Positions 48,999 through 57,709 of a stretch of DNA of 64,000 bases are shown here, one piece after another. The number at the start of each line of letters is the position of its first letter. Positions within the stretch are counted from its first letter, which is position 1. Source of the stretch: Agromyces cerinus subsp. cerinus (lineage in GTDB: Bacteria > Actinomycetota > Actinomycetes > Actinomycetales > Microbacteriaceae); contig NZ_FSRJ01000005.1 in NCBI RefSeq assembly GCF_900142065.1, positions 124,001-188,000 on the forward strand, read 5' to 3'. A program made the translations under genes and the position numbers. The notes under the pieces were generated by a model. It searched no databases. It had not been told where the DNA came from and was given only the letters and a program-made list of their open reading frames with translations.

Positions 48999-49874
48999 TC
49001 AACGCACCAACTCCGCCGCCTCGTCCATCCGCCCGAGCTTGTTCGGGTTGGCGATCGAGAAGATCCGCGTGATGCGGCCGCCCTCCACCTCGAAGCAGAT
49101 CGCACCGGCGAGCTCGCCGTCGACCTCGCCGCGAATCGCCGGATGTCCGTTCACCCATGTCGGGACCGCTTCGAACGGCACCGCGAGCTTCGCGAGACCG
49201 CCGAGCAGGTAGCGGGCGATCTTGTCGGCGCCGTGGATCGGCCGGAGCGCGGCACCCTTCACCAGTCCGCCGCCGTCTGCGACGGAGACCACATCGGGTG
49301 CGAGTACGTCCATCAGCCCTTGCAGGTCGCCCGAGTTGACTGCGGCGAGAAACCTCGCGACGACGGCCTCCTGCTCGGCACGCTCGACCGTGACGCGCGG
49401 GCGCCGGGCGGCCACGTGATCCTTCGCCCGGTGGGCGATCTGCCGCACCGCCGCCGGCGACTTGTCGACGGCCGCCGCGATCTCGTCGTACGGCACGTCG
49501 AACACCTCCCGCAGCACGAACACCGCGCGCTCGGTCGGGCCGAGGGTCTCCAGCACCGTCAGCATCGCGATCGACACGCTCTCGGCGAGCTCGACGTCCT
49601 CCGCGACATCCGGACTCGTGAGCAGCGGCTCGGGCAGCCACTCCCCCACGTACGACTCGCGCCGCCGCGACATCGTGCGCAATTGGTTCAGGGCCTGCCG
49701 GGTCACGATGCGCACGAGGTACGCGCGCTCATCGCGCACCTCGCTGCGGTCGACCTGATCCCACCGCAGCCAGGACTCCTGCAGCACGTCCTCCGCATCG
49801 GCCGCGGAGCCGAGCATCTCGTACGCGACCGTGAAGAGCAGGCCACGGTGGGTGACGAACGGATCATCGGTCAT
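48999..49874 (-). CDS. ECF41-family RNA polymerase sigma factor (SigJ-like), second copy
   Basis: A 291-aa sigma factor. Region 2 has YEMLGSAADAEDVLQESWLRW, and region 4 has LGPTERAVFVLREVFDVPYDEIAAAV with KSPAAVRQIAHRAK. The SnoaL-like C-terminal extension bears the ECF41 marks WLPEP (79-83), ADGGG and NPNKL. It starts in a 4-bp overlap with the upstream AhpD-like gene. The extension should replace an anti-sigma factor in control. Confidence 0.92.
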   Translation of the reverse strand: MTDDPFVTHRGLLFTVAYEMLGSAADAEDVLQESWLRWDQVDRSEVRDERAYLVRIVTRQALNQLRTMSRRRESYVGEWLPEPLLTSPDVAEDVELAESVSIAMLTVLETLGPTERAVFVLREVFDVPYDEIAAAVDKSPAAVRQIAHRAKDHVAARRPRVTVERAEQEAVVARFLAAVNSGDLQGLMDVLAPDVVSVADGGGLVKGAALRPIHGADKIARYLLGGLAKLAVPFEAVPTWVNGHPAIRGEVDGELAGAICFEVEGGRITRIFSIANPNKLGRMDEAAELVR

Positions 49875-50476
49875 GAGGCCGAGCCTACGACCTGCGCCGC
49901 GTCATCCGCCCGGGTGGCGAGCGGCGGCATCTCGCACGCGTCTGCATACCCCTCGGAGTGGATGCCGAGCGCGATGTTCATGCGCGAGCTCATGTTCATG
50001 AACGCGACCTTGGCGGTGAGCTCGATGAGCGCGGCCGGGCCGAGTGCGTCGAGCAGCACGGCCGACAGCTCGTCGGTGACGGCGGGCGGGGTCTGGCTCA
50101 TCGCCTCCGAATACTCCATGACCTGCCGCTCGAGGGGCGTGAACACGGATGCCGCGCGCCAGTTCGGCACTTGCCGCGCCTTCTCCTCGTCGAGGCCCTC
50201 GTTGTGCGTCTTGTAGTAGTTGAAGTCGAGGCACCAGCTGCAGCCGATGTACGCCGCCGTCGCCATCACCGCGAAGCTCGCGAGGTTCTCGTCGAGCTCG
50301 TCGAGCGCCTCGATCTTGCGGCCGATGCCCATCGAGGCCCGCATCAGGGCGGGGTGGTGCGCGAGCACGCCCATCGAGTCGGGCACCCTGCCGATCATGC
50401 GCTTTGCGGCGACCTTCACGACCGCGCCGAAGACTCCGGTGAGCTCGGTCGGCGGGATGCGGGTCTGGGTGGTCAT
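49871..50476 (-). CDS. Carboxymuconolactone decarboxylase/AhpD-like protein, ECF41 partner
   Basis: A 201-aa protein with the AhpD-like redox motif CSWC at residues 79-82 and a histidine at 91 within AYIGCSWCLDFNYYKTHNEG. Members act as peroxidase-reductase-type or decarboxylase-fold enzymes. A second ATG at 50479 exists, but spacing from AGGAGG favours 50476. The gene lies just upstream of its sigma factor and behind a strong ECF41-type promoter, the standard ECF41 arrangement. Confidence 0.9.
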   Translation of the reverse strand: MTTQTRIPPTELTGVFGAVVKVAAKRMIGRVPDSMGVLAHHPALMRASMGIGRKIEALDELDENLASFAVMATAAYIGCSWCLDFNYYKTHNEGLDEEKARQVPNWRAASVFTPLERQVMEYSEAMSQTPPAVTDELSAVLLDALGPAALIELTAKVAFMNMSSRMNIALGIHSEGYADACEMPPLATRADDAAQVVGSAS

Positions 50477-50539
50477 CATGTCCTCCTGTGATGGTCGACG
50501 GCCCCGGGGTTCGGTTCCCGGATGATCCGTCGACATGAA

Positions 50540-50566
50540 GACACCGGATGTCGCGCGGTTGTGACA
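50540..50566 (-). promoter_or_regulatory. ECF41-type promoter
   Basis: On the minus strand TGTCACA (50560-50566) is followed after exactly 16 bp by TGTC (50540-50543), matching the published ECF41 form TGTCACA-N16-CGTC with one change. It lies about 64 bp ahead of the AhpD-like gene. Confidence 0.7.
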
Positions 50567-50656
50567 TCCGGTTGGCGTTCGGTTCCGGACGGTCGGTAGA
50601 CAGCGCAGGTAGCTGGGGCCACACTGTGCTCATACGCACACGGTCAGGGGGGACCC

Positions 50657-52771
50657 GTGCAAAAAGCCGACGTGGCCGTCGTCGTCGTTCACGGCATCGG
50701 TCAGCAACAACGCGGGGAGACACTGCTCGAATGGTGTGAACCGATCATCCGCAGAGCCGACTATCTGTCGCGACACTCAGGCGGCTCCGGCGCGACACTC
50801 ATGTCTGCTGACTTGTTGGCCGCAGAACCGACGGGTGTGCGAGCGACCATTTCGCTCCCCAACGGGCGAGTACGGTCGATCATCTTCACGGAAGCCAACT
50901 GGTCGAGCGCTTTCCTCGCACCCAGACCGAACGAGGTGGCCGGATGGGTGATGAAGTATTCGCTTCGCGCCGGATGGCGCTTCGGCCGGCACCTGCTTCG
51001 CACCGCGCTCGGCACCTGGATCGCGAGCTCGCGCCGCCTCGTGAAGCCGACCGTGGTTCAGGTTCCCTCAGACGACGGCGGCACGCTGCACGTCGTTCGC
51101 CATCAGTCGTACTGGCTCATGATGATCGAGGGCATCGGGTTCTACCTCTCCGTCGTGCTTTCGATCTTCGCAACCCTCATCGGCGGCATCTCACTGGTGC
51201 TGATCGGCTGGATCCTCCCGATCCTGGCGACCATCATCGTCTTTCTGCTCTTCATCCTCGTGCGAGCGCCGATCGTCGGCAAATGGTTCAGACCGGCCGC
51301 GGGGCTGCTGGTCAACTTCATCGGCGACGCAACAGCGTGGACGAGCGAACCCGTGCGTGCCGCCGCCATTCTGTCGACCGTTCGAGGTGCCATCCGAAGA
51401 GCCCGAGAGTCGGCGAAGCGCGTTGTCGTCGTGGCTCACTCTCAGGGGGCTGCCGTCAGCATCTACGCCGCGCTCCAGGGAAGCGGGGCGGAGCGGGTGG
51501 ACCATCTGGTCACCGTCGGCGGCGCGACATCCCTGCTGTCTGAAGTGAAATGGCCCACGTCGTCGCCGATCGACTTCCATCCGGTCAAGGCCTGGAGCGA
51601 GAGCACCATGGACTGGACGAACATCTGGGCGGGCTTCGACCCCGTGCCGGCAGGGCCGATCGCGCTCCCCAGACGGGCGGCGAAGAAGGCGGCCCGCCTT
51701 CGTTGGAAGGAGGTCAGCCGCGGGACCAAATGGCTGAGCGAGAGCTGGCTCACCGTTGCACGGGAGCACTTCGGTTCCGACACGGGTAGCCTCACGTTCC
51801 GGCAGATCTATGGTCTGATTCTCGTTCCGAAGCGATGGCACCCGTGGCGCGTGGATCACGCCCTTCGTCTGCATCCGGCGGTCGAGTTGGGCGAGGCGCA
51901 ACTGGAAGAACTCCTCCCCGCCGCCCGCCAGCAGATGAATGAGGATCATCCGGGAAGCCCGGGGCCGGAGGAGCGTCGCGTGCACAACCACGGCTCATTC
52001 ATCACCGACCATGTGAGCTATACGCAGAACATCGCTCAGGTCATCGAGCCCATCGTTCGCCACGCGATTCTCGAGGGCCAGCTGGGCACGTCCCACGACT
52101 CCAGAATCGTGGCTCGACGACACGCGCACTCGGTTCGGCTCCTGGCTCTCGCTCGATTGTTCGCTGCCGTGCTGGCGCTGGTGCTCACGCCAGTGCTGCT
52201 GGCCTTCCTGTCGAACGAAACGATCTCGGATGTCGCGACCGAACTCTCCCGCGACAGCGCCGTGCTCAGGTCGATGGTGGCCGCGATCTCGACGGCGGGT
52301 GTATGGGGCATCATCACGTTCAGCCTGGTCGCCCTGCTCATGTACGTGATGCTGACCGGGCTGCTCGGAGCGGCGTGGCGGTTGTGGCTCTCCGATTTCG
52401 AATGGGCGCTCGACCGTCAGCGAATGGCCGGGCGAGTGCTGCGGACCGTTCCGTTCTTCGTGCTCCTGGTCGCGACGATCGGCGTCGGGACGTACTTCGG
52501 CTTGATCTGGGTGTTCTCGGCACTGGCGAGGATCTTGAACCTCGAATATCTGCAGTCTCTTGCGACCGAACCGGGACTCATTCTGTATCTCACCTGCATC
52601 GTCACGCTCATCTTCATCGTCAACAGCTTCATCGGCGGCGAGTTCGTTCCGATTCCAGCCCGCCGAATCGTGCTCACCGAACCCGAGCCGACCGCGGCGG
52701 CGGCGGAACCAGCGGCTCCGATGGGTTCTGGAGTCGTGGCAGACGGGACGCTCTCGGACGGGGAGGCCTAG
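50657..52771 (+). CDS. 704-aa membrane-embedded alpha/beta hydrolase (lipase-like)
   Basis: The N-terminus DVAVVVVHGIGQQQRGETLLEW is the oxyanion-hole region of lipase/PGAP1-like hydrolases. Two helices follow (MIEGIGFYLSVVLSIFATLIGG, GWILPILATIIVFLLFIL), then the nucleophile elbow AHSQG at 260-264 (Ser262). The C-terminal half has four or five more helices. A soluble hydrolase split by membrane helices suggests action on lipids at the membrane. The GTG start has GGGGGGA upstream. G+C is lower than average and GGATGCC is missing, hinting at later acquisition. Natural substrate unknown. Confidence 0.75.
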   Translation: MQKADVAVVVVHGIGQQQRGETLLEWCEPIIRRADYLSRHSGGSGATLMSADLLAAEPTGVRATISLPNGRVRSIIFTEANWSSAFLAPRPNEVAGWVMKYSLRAGWRFGRHLLRTALGTWIASSRRLVKPTVVQVPSDDGGTLHVVRHQSYWLMMIEGIGFYLSVVLSIFATLIGGISLVLIGWILPILATIIVFLLFILVRAPIVGKWFRPAAGLLVNFIGDATAWTSEPVRAAAILSTVRGAIRRARESAKRVVVVAHSQGAAVSIYAALQGSGAERVDHLVTVGGATSLLSEVKWPTSSPIDFHPVKAWSESTMDWTNIWAGFDPVPAGPIALPRRAAKKAARLRWKEVSRGTKWLSESWLTVAREHFGSDTGSLTFRQIYGLILVPKRWHPWRVDHALRLHPAVELGEAQLEELLPAARQQMNEDHPGSPGPEERRVHNHGSFITDHVSYTQNIAQVIEPIVRHAILEGQLGTSHDSRIVARRHAHSVRLLALARLFAAVLALVLTPVLLAFLSNETISDVATELSRDSAVLRSMVAAISTAGVWGIITFSLVALLMYVMLTGLLGAAWRLWLSDFEWALDRQRMAGRVLRTVPFFVLLVATIGVGTYFGLIWVFSALARILNLEYLQSLATEPGLILYLTCIVTLIFIVNSFIGGEFVPIPARRIVLTEPEPTAAAAEPAAPMGSGVVADGTLSDGEA

Positions 52772-52796
52772 CCCGCTCTGCCAGCGTCAACCTGCG

Positions 52797-53732
52797 TCAG
52801 TCGCCGGCGTGGCCGACCGCGACCTCGCGGATCGCATCGAGCACCGTCTGCAGGGCCGGCGAGTCGGCCTGGCTGCGGCGGTGCACCGCCGAGACGCCAC
52901 GGGTCGACGCCGGGCGCACGGTCGGGATGGCCACGAGATCGGGATGCAGCGGCGGCCGCCCCATGCGCGGCACGAGCGCGACCCCGAGGCCCGCGCGCAC
53001 GAGCTCGAGGTGGTTCTCGAACTCCATCGACTCGTGCACGATGCGCGGTGCGTTCGAGACGCCGTCGAACAGTCGCCGCAGCCACTGCCGGCAGATCGTC
53101 GAGTCGAACGTCGCGATCCACTCCTCACCGGCGAGGTCGGTCGGGGTCAACTCGGTGTGGCCCGCGAGCGCGTGGTCGCGCCGCACGATCACGTCGGCGA
53201 CGTCGGTGAACAGGGGCGTCTCGACGAGGTGCTCGGGCATCGCGAGAGCCACCCCGCCCCAGCGGTGCACGATGCCGAGGTCGCGCTGACCCGACGCGAC
53301 GAGCGCGATGGTCTCCCACGGCTCGCTCTCGCGGAGCGGCACCCGCAGCTCGGGATGCTCGTCGCGCAGGCGCGGCAGCACGTCGACGAGGATGCCGCGC
53401 ACCGCGGTGGAGAACGCACCGATGCGCACCTCGCCGGTGACCCGGCGCTCGGCGTTGCCGGTGCCGCTGCCGCCGGCGAGGTGCAGGTCGGCCTCGATGC
53501 GCTCGAGGTCTGCCAGCACGGTCGCCGACGAGGTCACGAGGTGCCGACCGGCATCCGTCAGCACGACGCCGCGACCCACCCGTTCGAGCAGCGCGATGCG
53601 GGTGCCGCGTTCGAGCCGCTTGATCTGCTGCGACACCGCCGACGGCGTGAAGCCGAGCGAGTCCGCCGCCGCCGCGACGCTTCCGTTCGTGGCCACCGCT
53701 CGCAGCGCGACCACGGCTTCGAGATCGATCAT
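52797..53732 (-). CDS. LysR-family transcriptional regulator
   Basis: A 311-aa regulator. The N-terminal winged HTH is typical: VALRAVATNGSVAAAADSLGFTPSAVSQQIKRLE, then GRGVVLTDAGRHLV. The C-terminal substrate-binding domain shows VRIGAFSTAVRGILVDVLPRL and ELRVPLRESEPWE. Divergent from an EamA exporter gene 72 bp away, which is its probable target. An imperfect ATCA...TGAT dyad lies in the gap. Confidence 0.9.
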   Translation of the reverse strand: MIDLEAVVALRAVATNGSVAAAADSLGFTPSAVSQQIKRLERGTRIALLERVGRGVVLTDAGRHLVTSSATVLADLERIEADLHLAGGSGTGNAERRVTGEVRIGAFSTAVRGILVDVLPRLRDEHPELRVPLRESEPWETIALVASGQRDLGIVHRWGGVALAMPEHLVETPLFTDVADVIVRRDHALAGHTELTPTDLAGEEWIATFDSTICRQWLRRLFDGVSNAPRIVHESMEFENHLELVRAGLGVALVPRMGRPPLHPDLVAIPTVRPASTRGVSAVHRRSQADSPALQTVLDAIREVAVGHAGD

Positions 53733-53804
53733 GCAGCGATGCTACCGAATCAGGCAGACAAATGATCGCTGGTGTTTCCGGATGCCGCGGGCGATCGTGG
53801 AACC

Positions 53805-54740
53805 ATGACGAGACGCGACATGCTGCTGGCCGCCGCCGTGGCAACCCTGTGGGGCTTCAACTTCGTCGTGATCGACTGGGGCATGGCGGGCATCCCGCCC
53901 CTGTTCTTCGTCGCCGTGCGCTTCGGCGTCGTCGCGCTCGCAGCGGTCGTCGTGCCGCGCCCGCTCGCGAGCTGGAAGACCGTCGTCGGCGTCGGGCTGT
54001 TCATGTGCCTCGGGCAGTTCGGCCTGTTGTACACGTCGATCGCGCTCGGGCTGCAGCCCGGCATCGCGGCCCTGCTGCTCCAGGCGCAGGTCGTGCTGAC
54101 GATCGTGGTCGCGGCGCTCGCCCTCCGCGAGCGCCCCACGCGCATGCAGACGATCGGCGTGCTCGTCGGCACCGTGGGACTCGGCGTCGTGGCATTCGGT
54201 CGCGGCGGCGACGCACCCGCACTCGCCGTCGTGCTGTGCCTGCTCGCGGCGCTCTCATGGTCGATCGGCAACGTCATCTCGCGCCATGCCGGTGCGGTCG
54301 CGCCGGCGAAGCGACTCGGCGCGCTGTCGCTGACGGTGTGGTCGTCGCTCGTGGTGCCGCTGCCGGCCCTCGGCCTGTCGGTGCTCATCGAGGGGCAGGA
54401 TGCGATCGCCGCCGGCATCGCGGCGTTCGGCTGGCGGCCGATCGTCTCGACGCTGTACACGGCGGGGCTCTGCACGCTCGTCGGCTACGCGATCTTCAAC
54501 GCGCTGCTCGCGCGCAACCGCTCCGCCTCGGTGGTGCCGTGGGTGCTGCTCGCACCGGTCGTGGCGATGGCGTCGGCCGCGCTGCTGCTCGGTCAGATCC
54601 CGAACCTCTGGGAGACGATCGGCGGACTCGTGCTCGTCGGCGGCGTGTTCATCGCGAACGCCCCGGGGCGGCGACGCCTGGGTCCTCCACCCCTGAAATG
54701 GGGCACCTCCGTGCCGCATCGGCGCATTCCCGCGGCGTAA
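53805..54740 (+). CDS. EamA-family (DMT superfamily) transporter
   Basis: A 311-aa protein with ten hydrophobic helices in two EamA repeats. Motifs: LLAAAVATLWGFNFVVIDWGM in the first repeat and AALSWSIGNVISRHAG in the second; LYTSIALGLQPGIAALLLQAQVVLT is also characteristic. Such proteins export amino acids or metabolites. ATG 53805 was preferred to a GTG 33 bp upstream. Divergent LysR suggests inducible expression. Confidence 0.9.
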   Translation: MTRRDMLLAAAVATLWGFNFVVIDWGMAGIPPLFFVAVRFGVVALAAVVVPRPLASWKTVVGVGLFMCLGQFGLLYTSIALGLQPGIAALLLQAQVVLTIVVAALALRERPTRMQTIGVLVGTVGLGVVAFGRGGDAPALAVVLCLLAALSWSIGNVISRHAGAVAPAKRLGALSLTVWSSLVVPLPALGLSVLIEGQDAIAAGIAAFGWRPIVSTLYTAGLCTLVGYAIFNALLARNRSASVVPWVLLAPVVAMASAALLLGQIPNLWETIGGLVLVGGVFIANAPGRRRLGPPPLKWGTSVPHRRIPAA

Positions 54741-54852
54741 GGTCGCGGGTGGCCCGGTGCTGCGTTCGGCGGTGCTCGGGTCGACGAGCGAGCCCTGCGC
54801 TGCGCCGTGGGGATGACCAACGAGCGAGGCCCGCGACTCGTAGGCTGGGAGC

Positions 54853-55443
54853 GTGCCCCGACTTCACGCCGAGCCCGACCTCTCCAAGTGGGTGCCCATC
54901 ACGGACTCCCTCGGATTCCGCGGACGCCGCCACCGCAAGGCGGCGATCGGGATGCTCCTGTCGCAGGCGAAGGGACCCGACGCCGCACCGACCCGCGCGG
55001 GCGGCGGCTTCAGCGCCTGGGCGATGAGTCAGGCCGTTCCGTTCCTGATGCGCAAGGCCGCGGGCCGGGTGCTCGTATGGGTCTGGAAGGCGGAGCCCGA
55101 GCTGCTCGTCGTGATGGCGCAGGTGCAGGAAGCGACACCGCAGCTGCGGATGGCGCGCGCCTCGATGCCGATCGAGTACGACGACACCGAGGAGTTCCGC
55201 GGCAACTACCTCGGCATCGGGGAAAAGCTCGCGATGCCGCTGCCCGAGGGCGGTCGCCCGCCGTTCGCCACCTACACGTGGGATCTCGGCACGCACTTCG
55301 TGAGCGTGACGGCCGTGTGCAGCGACCGTGAGCGGTTCGGCACCGTCGTCGGAGCCGTCGACGAGCTCGCGCGCGGCCTTCGCGTCGTCGACGATCTCAC
55401 GGTCGGGGATTCGGCGCCCGTGCTGCGGATCGACCCGGCCTGA
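54853..55443 (+). CDS. Hypothetical protein in HAD operon
   Basis: A 196-aa protein of unrecognised family. It has a mixed alpha/beta look (RVLVWVWKAEPELLVVMAQVQEA, FATYTWDLGTHFVSVTAVCSD) that may be a small ligand-binding fold. A single hydrophobic patch (AMSQAVPFLMRKA) is too short for a membrane span. Start GTG 54853. It shares one base with the HAD gene start (TGATG), so the two are translationally coupled. Confidence 0.65.
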   Translation: MPRLHAEPDLSKWVPITDSLGFRGRRHRKAAIGMLLSQAKGPDAAPTRAGGGFSAWAMSQAVPFLMRKAAGRVLVWVWKAEPELLVVMAQVQEATPQLRMARASMPIEYDDTEEFRGNYLGIGEKLAMPLPEGGRPPFATYTWDLGTHFVSVTAVCSDRERFGTVVGAVDELARGLRVVDDLTVGDSAPVLRIDPA

Positions 55444-56078
55444 TGATTCGCGTCGTGCTGTTCGACCTCGACGGCGTCATCCGACACTTCGATCCCGATC
55501 ACCTGGCCGACATCGAACGCCGGCATGGGCTCGCTGCCGGCACGATCGCAGGCATCGCCTTCGCGAACCCACTGATCGAGGAGGTCACGACCGGGCGCAT
55601 CACCCGAGCCGAATGGGTGCGCCAGGTCAGCGAGGCGGCCGGAAGCGCACCGGCCGCCGAGGAATGGGGAGTTCAACCCTCGGTCGTGGACGAGTCGCTC
55701 TTGGCTCTGTCCGACGAGATCCGCAGCTTGGGTCTCACGACGGCGGTGCTCACCAACGGCACCGACACGATTCCAGCCGAGATCGCCGCGCTCGGCATCG
55801 CCGACCGGTTCGATGCGATCTTCAACTCGGCCGACATCGGTTTCGTGAAGCCCGACGTGCGCGCGTTCGGACACGTCCTCGACGCACTCGAGGTGACGGG
55901 CGCAGAAGTGTTCTTCACCGACGACACCGCCTCGAAACTCGTCGGCGCCGACCGTCTCTCGATGTGCACCCACGTGTTCGCGGGCGTCGAGGACCTTCGC
56001 GATCAGCTCATCGCGGCAGGCGTCGGGGTTCGACGTATGCCAGTTGCCCCTCATCGCGAGCCCGAACAGCTCCGCTGA
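55443..56078 (+). CDS. HAD-superfamily hydrolase
   Basis: A 211-aa haloacid-dehalogenase-fold phosphatase. Motif I is VVLFDLDGVIRHF, motif II LTNGTDT, the lysine of motif III sits in GFVKPDVRAFG and motif IV is FFTDDTASKLVGA. It is translationally coupled to the preceding gene. The last 15 or so residues (RRMPVAPHREPEQLR) come from a dispersed palindromic repeat that begins at 56031, so the natural C-terminus may have been replaced. Substrate unknown. Confidence 0.87.
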   Translation: MIRVVLFDLDGVIRHFDPDHLADIERRHGLAAGTIAGIAFANPLIEEVTTGRITRAEWVRQVSEAAGSAPAAEEWGVQPSVVDESLLALSDEIRSLGLTTAVLTNGTDTIPAEIAALGIADRFDAIFNSADIGFVKPDVRAFGHVLDALEVTGAEVFFTDDTASKLVGADRLSMCTHVFAGVEDLRDQLIAAGVGVRRMPVAPHREPEQLR

Positions 56079-56092
56079 GGCGGAACTGGCAT
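56036..56092. repeat. Dispersed palindromic repeat (copy 2), overlapping a gene end
   Basis: TATGCCAGTT at 56036 pairs with AACTGGCAT at 56084, with a diverged middle that keeps CCCTCATCG. The left flank TTCGACG is identical to copy 1. It supplies the last codons of the HAD gene. Confidence 0.7.
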
Positions 56093-56194
56093 GCCGATCT
56101 CGCGAACAGGCTCGTCTCACGGGCGGGGTCGACAACGACGACGACAACGGATGTCGGGCGGTTCGCGACAACCCAATCGGCTGGATGGCGCGCG

Positions 56195-56653
56195 TCACTC
56201 CCGGTGCGGGGTCAACCGGATCACCGGGATCTCGCGGTCGGTGACGCGCTCGTACTTCGCGAACCCAGGCGCCACGGCCGTGATCTTCTGCCAGGCCGCA
56301 TCGCGCTCGGCGCCGTGCAGCTGGTCGGCCGTGACCTCGACCCGCCGACCGGCGTACTCGATGCGCACCCGATCGGGGTGGGCCGCGATGTTGTAGTACC
56401 AGGCCGGGTTGCGGGGTGCGCCGCTCGCCGAGGCCACGATGAGTCGGGTGCTGCCCAGGCCGGGGAACCAGCGCACGGGAGTCATCCGCTCTTCGCCGGT
56501 CTTCTTGCCGACGGTCACGAGCACCAGCTTGTTGCCGCTCCGGTCGCCCTTGCGACGCAGCCGCTGCGCCATTCGCAGGTTCGCCCAGCGCTCGAGCCGG
56601 TTGCGTCCGGGCTGGCGGGCTCCGCGGGTTCCGTTCGCCGTGTCGAATGCCAT
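56195..56653 (-). CDS. Nitroreductase-family deazaflavin (F420)-dependent oxidoreductase
   Basis: A 152-aa protein of the DDN/split-barrel type. LVLVTVGKKTGEERMTPVRWFP, then VASASGAPRNPAWYYNIAAHPD and VEVTADQLHGAERDAAW are the family's signature segments that bind F420. Members reduce quinones or nitro compounds. The ATG at 56653 starts before the conserved region. It is convergent with the HAD gene. Confidence 0.9.
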   Translation of the reverse strand: MAFDTANGTRGARQPGRNRLERWANLRMAQRLRRKGDRSGNKLVLVTVGKKTGEERMTPVRWFPGLGSTRLIVASASGAPRNPAWYYNIAAHPDRVRIEYAGRRVEVTADQLHGAERDAAWQKITAVAPGFAKYERVTDREIPVIRLTPHRE

Positions 56654-56754
56654 GACGTTCGCCTCCCTGAGGTGCGATGCGTACGTCAATCATCCCGCGT
56701 TCCGGCGCCCACGGCCCCGGATTTCTGAGGATCGGAACGAGCGGAGGAACCTCG

Positions 56755-57627
56755 TCAAGCGGATGCCTCGGCCGCCACGAAGTGCTCGAGCACGAGCTCG
56801 GCAACGGCGTCGGGAGCGTCGTCGGTGATGAAGTGCGCGGCCCCGTCGACGAAGGCGAAGTCGAAGCGGTCGGCGTAGCGGGCCGGGTCGCCGCTGAGCC
56901 GCCGCACGAGCTCCTCGGGGAACGGGCGATCGAGTCGCCCGAAGACGCAGAGTGTCGGCGGCTGCAGGCGCTGCTTCCGGTAGACGCCGCGGGCGATACG
57001 AGTCGCCTCGGGCACCGCCATGTGCCGGAAGATCTCGCGCACGGCGCCGTCGATCTCGGGGCGCTGCATGGGGGCGAGGTAGGTCTCGACCGTGCCGGGC
57101 GGCATCGGCTGGGCGACGTGTGCCGGGTCGAACAGCCCGGCGACGGAGCGGCCGGGTCGGTGCCAGACGAGCGCCGGCATGTGTCGGAGGCCGCTCATCA
57201 TCTCGGGGCCGAACGACATGAACGGCGGCGGCACCGACAGCATGACCAGCGCCTCGACCCGCTCGGGATGCCGGTAGGCGAACTGGAAGCCGGTGATGGC
57301 GCCCATGTCGTGGCAGTCGAGCCGGACCCGATCGAGCCCGAGCGCGTCGAGCACGCCGATCAGGTCGTTCAGGCAGGTCTCGCGCTCCATGCGCAGATTC
57401 GCGGCGACGGTCCATCCGCTGCCGCGCTGATCGGGGCAGTACACCCGGTACCGCTCGGCGAGCATCGGCGCGATCGCCCGCCACTGCCACCAGTGCTGCG
57501 GAAAGCCGTGCAGCATCACGACCGGATCGCCGTCGCGGTCGCCGGTCACGGCGACGTGCGTGGCGAGCCCCGGCGTCGTGACCGTCAGGTGTTCGAATCC
57601 GGATGCCTCGGGCATCTGCGTGTCCAT
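56755..57627 (-). CDS. Alpha/beta hydrolase, epoxide-hydrolase-like
   Basis: A 290-aa hydrolase. HGFPQHWWQW at residues 40-49 is the oxyanion/aromatic region, and the nucleophile elbow CHDMGA (105-110) has Asp107 in the serine position, as in epoxide hydrolases and haloalkane dehalogenases. The histidine is in GAAHFITDD. The ATG 57627 follows a GGAGG. Divergent from a TetR gene with a 36-bp palindrome in the gap, so it is probably repressed by it. Confidence 0.87.
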   Translation of the reverse strand: MDTQMPEASGFEHLTVTTPGLATHVAVTGDRDGDPVVMLHGFPQHWWQWRAIAPMLAERYRVYCPDQRGSGWTVAANLRMERETCLNDLIGVLDALGLDRVRLDCHDMGAITGFQFAYRHPERVEALVMLSVPPPFMSFGPEMMSGLRHMPALVWHRPGRSVAGLFDPAHVAQPMPPGTVETYLAPMQRPEIDGAVREIFRHMAVPEATRIARGVYRKQRLQPPTLCVFGRLDRPFPEELVRRLSGDPARYADRFDFAFVDGAAHFITDDAPDAVAELVLEHFVAAEASA

Positions 57628-57651
57628 GACGACCTCCTCATCGGAGTCGAT

Positions 57652-57687
57652 TACTATGTTCGTAGTAGATCTACTATGAACATAGTA
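57652..57687. promoter_or_regulatory. 36-bp nested palindromic operator
   Basis: TACTATGTTC and GAACATAGTA are the outer arms, TAGTAGATCTACTA is a perfect inner palindrome, and only one base pair is mismatched over the whole 36 bp. It sits between the divergent hydrolase and TetR genes, and its AT-rich ends could hold promoter elements for both. Confidence 0.8.
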
Positions 57688-57709
57688 CGACCGCGATCGA
57701 GAGGTGTCC

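Noticed and set aside
54741..54852. Structured RNA from distant GTCGCGGG/CCCGCGAC pairing after the EamA gene
   Set aside because: The arms are about 80 nt apart with no supporting helices; chance pairing in GC-rich DNA is likely.
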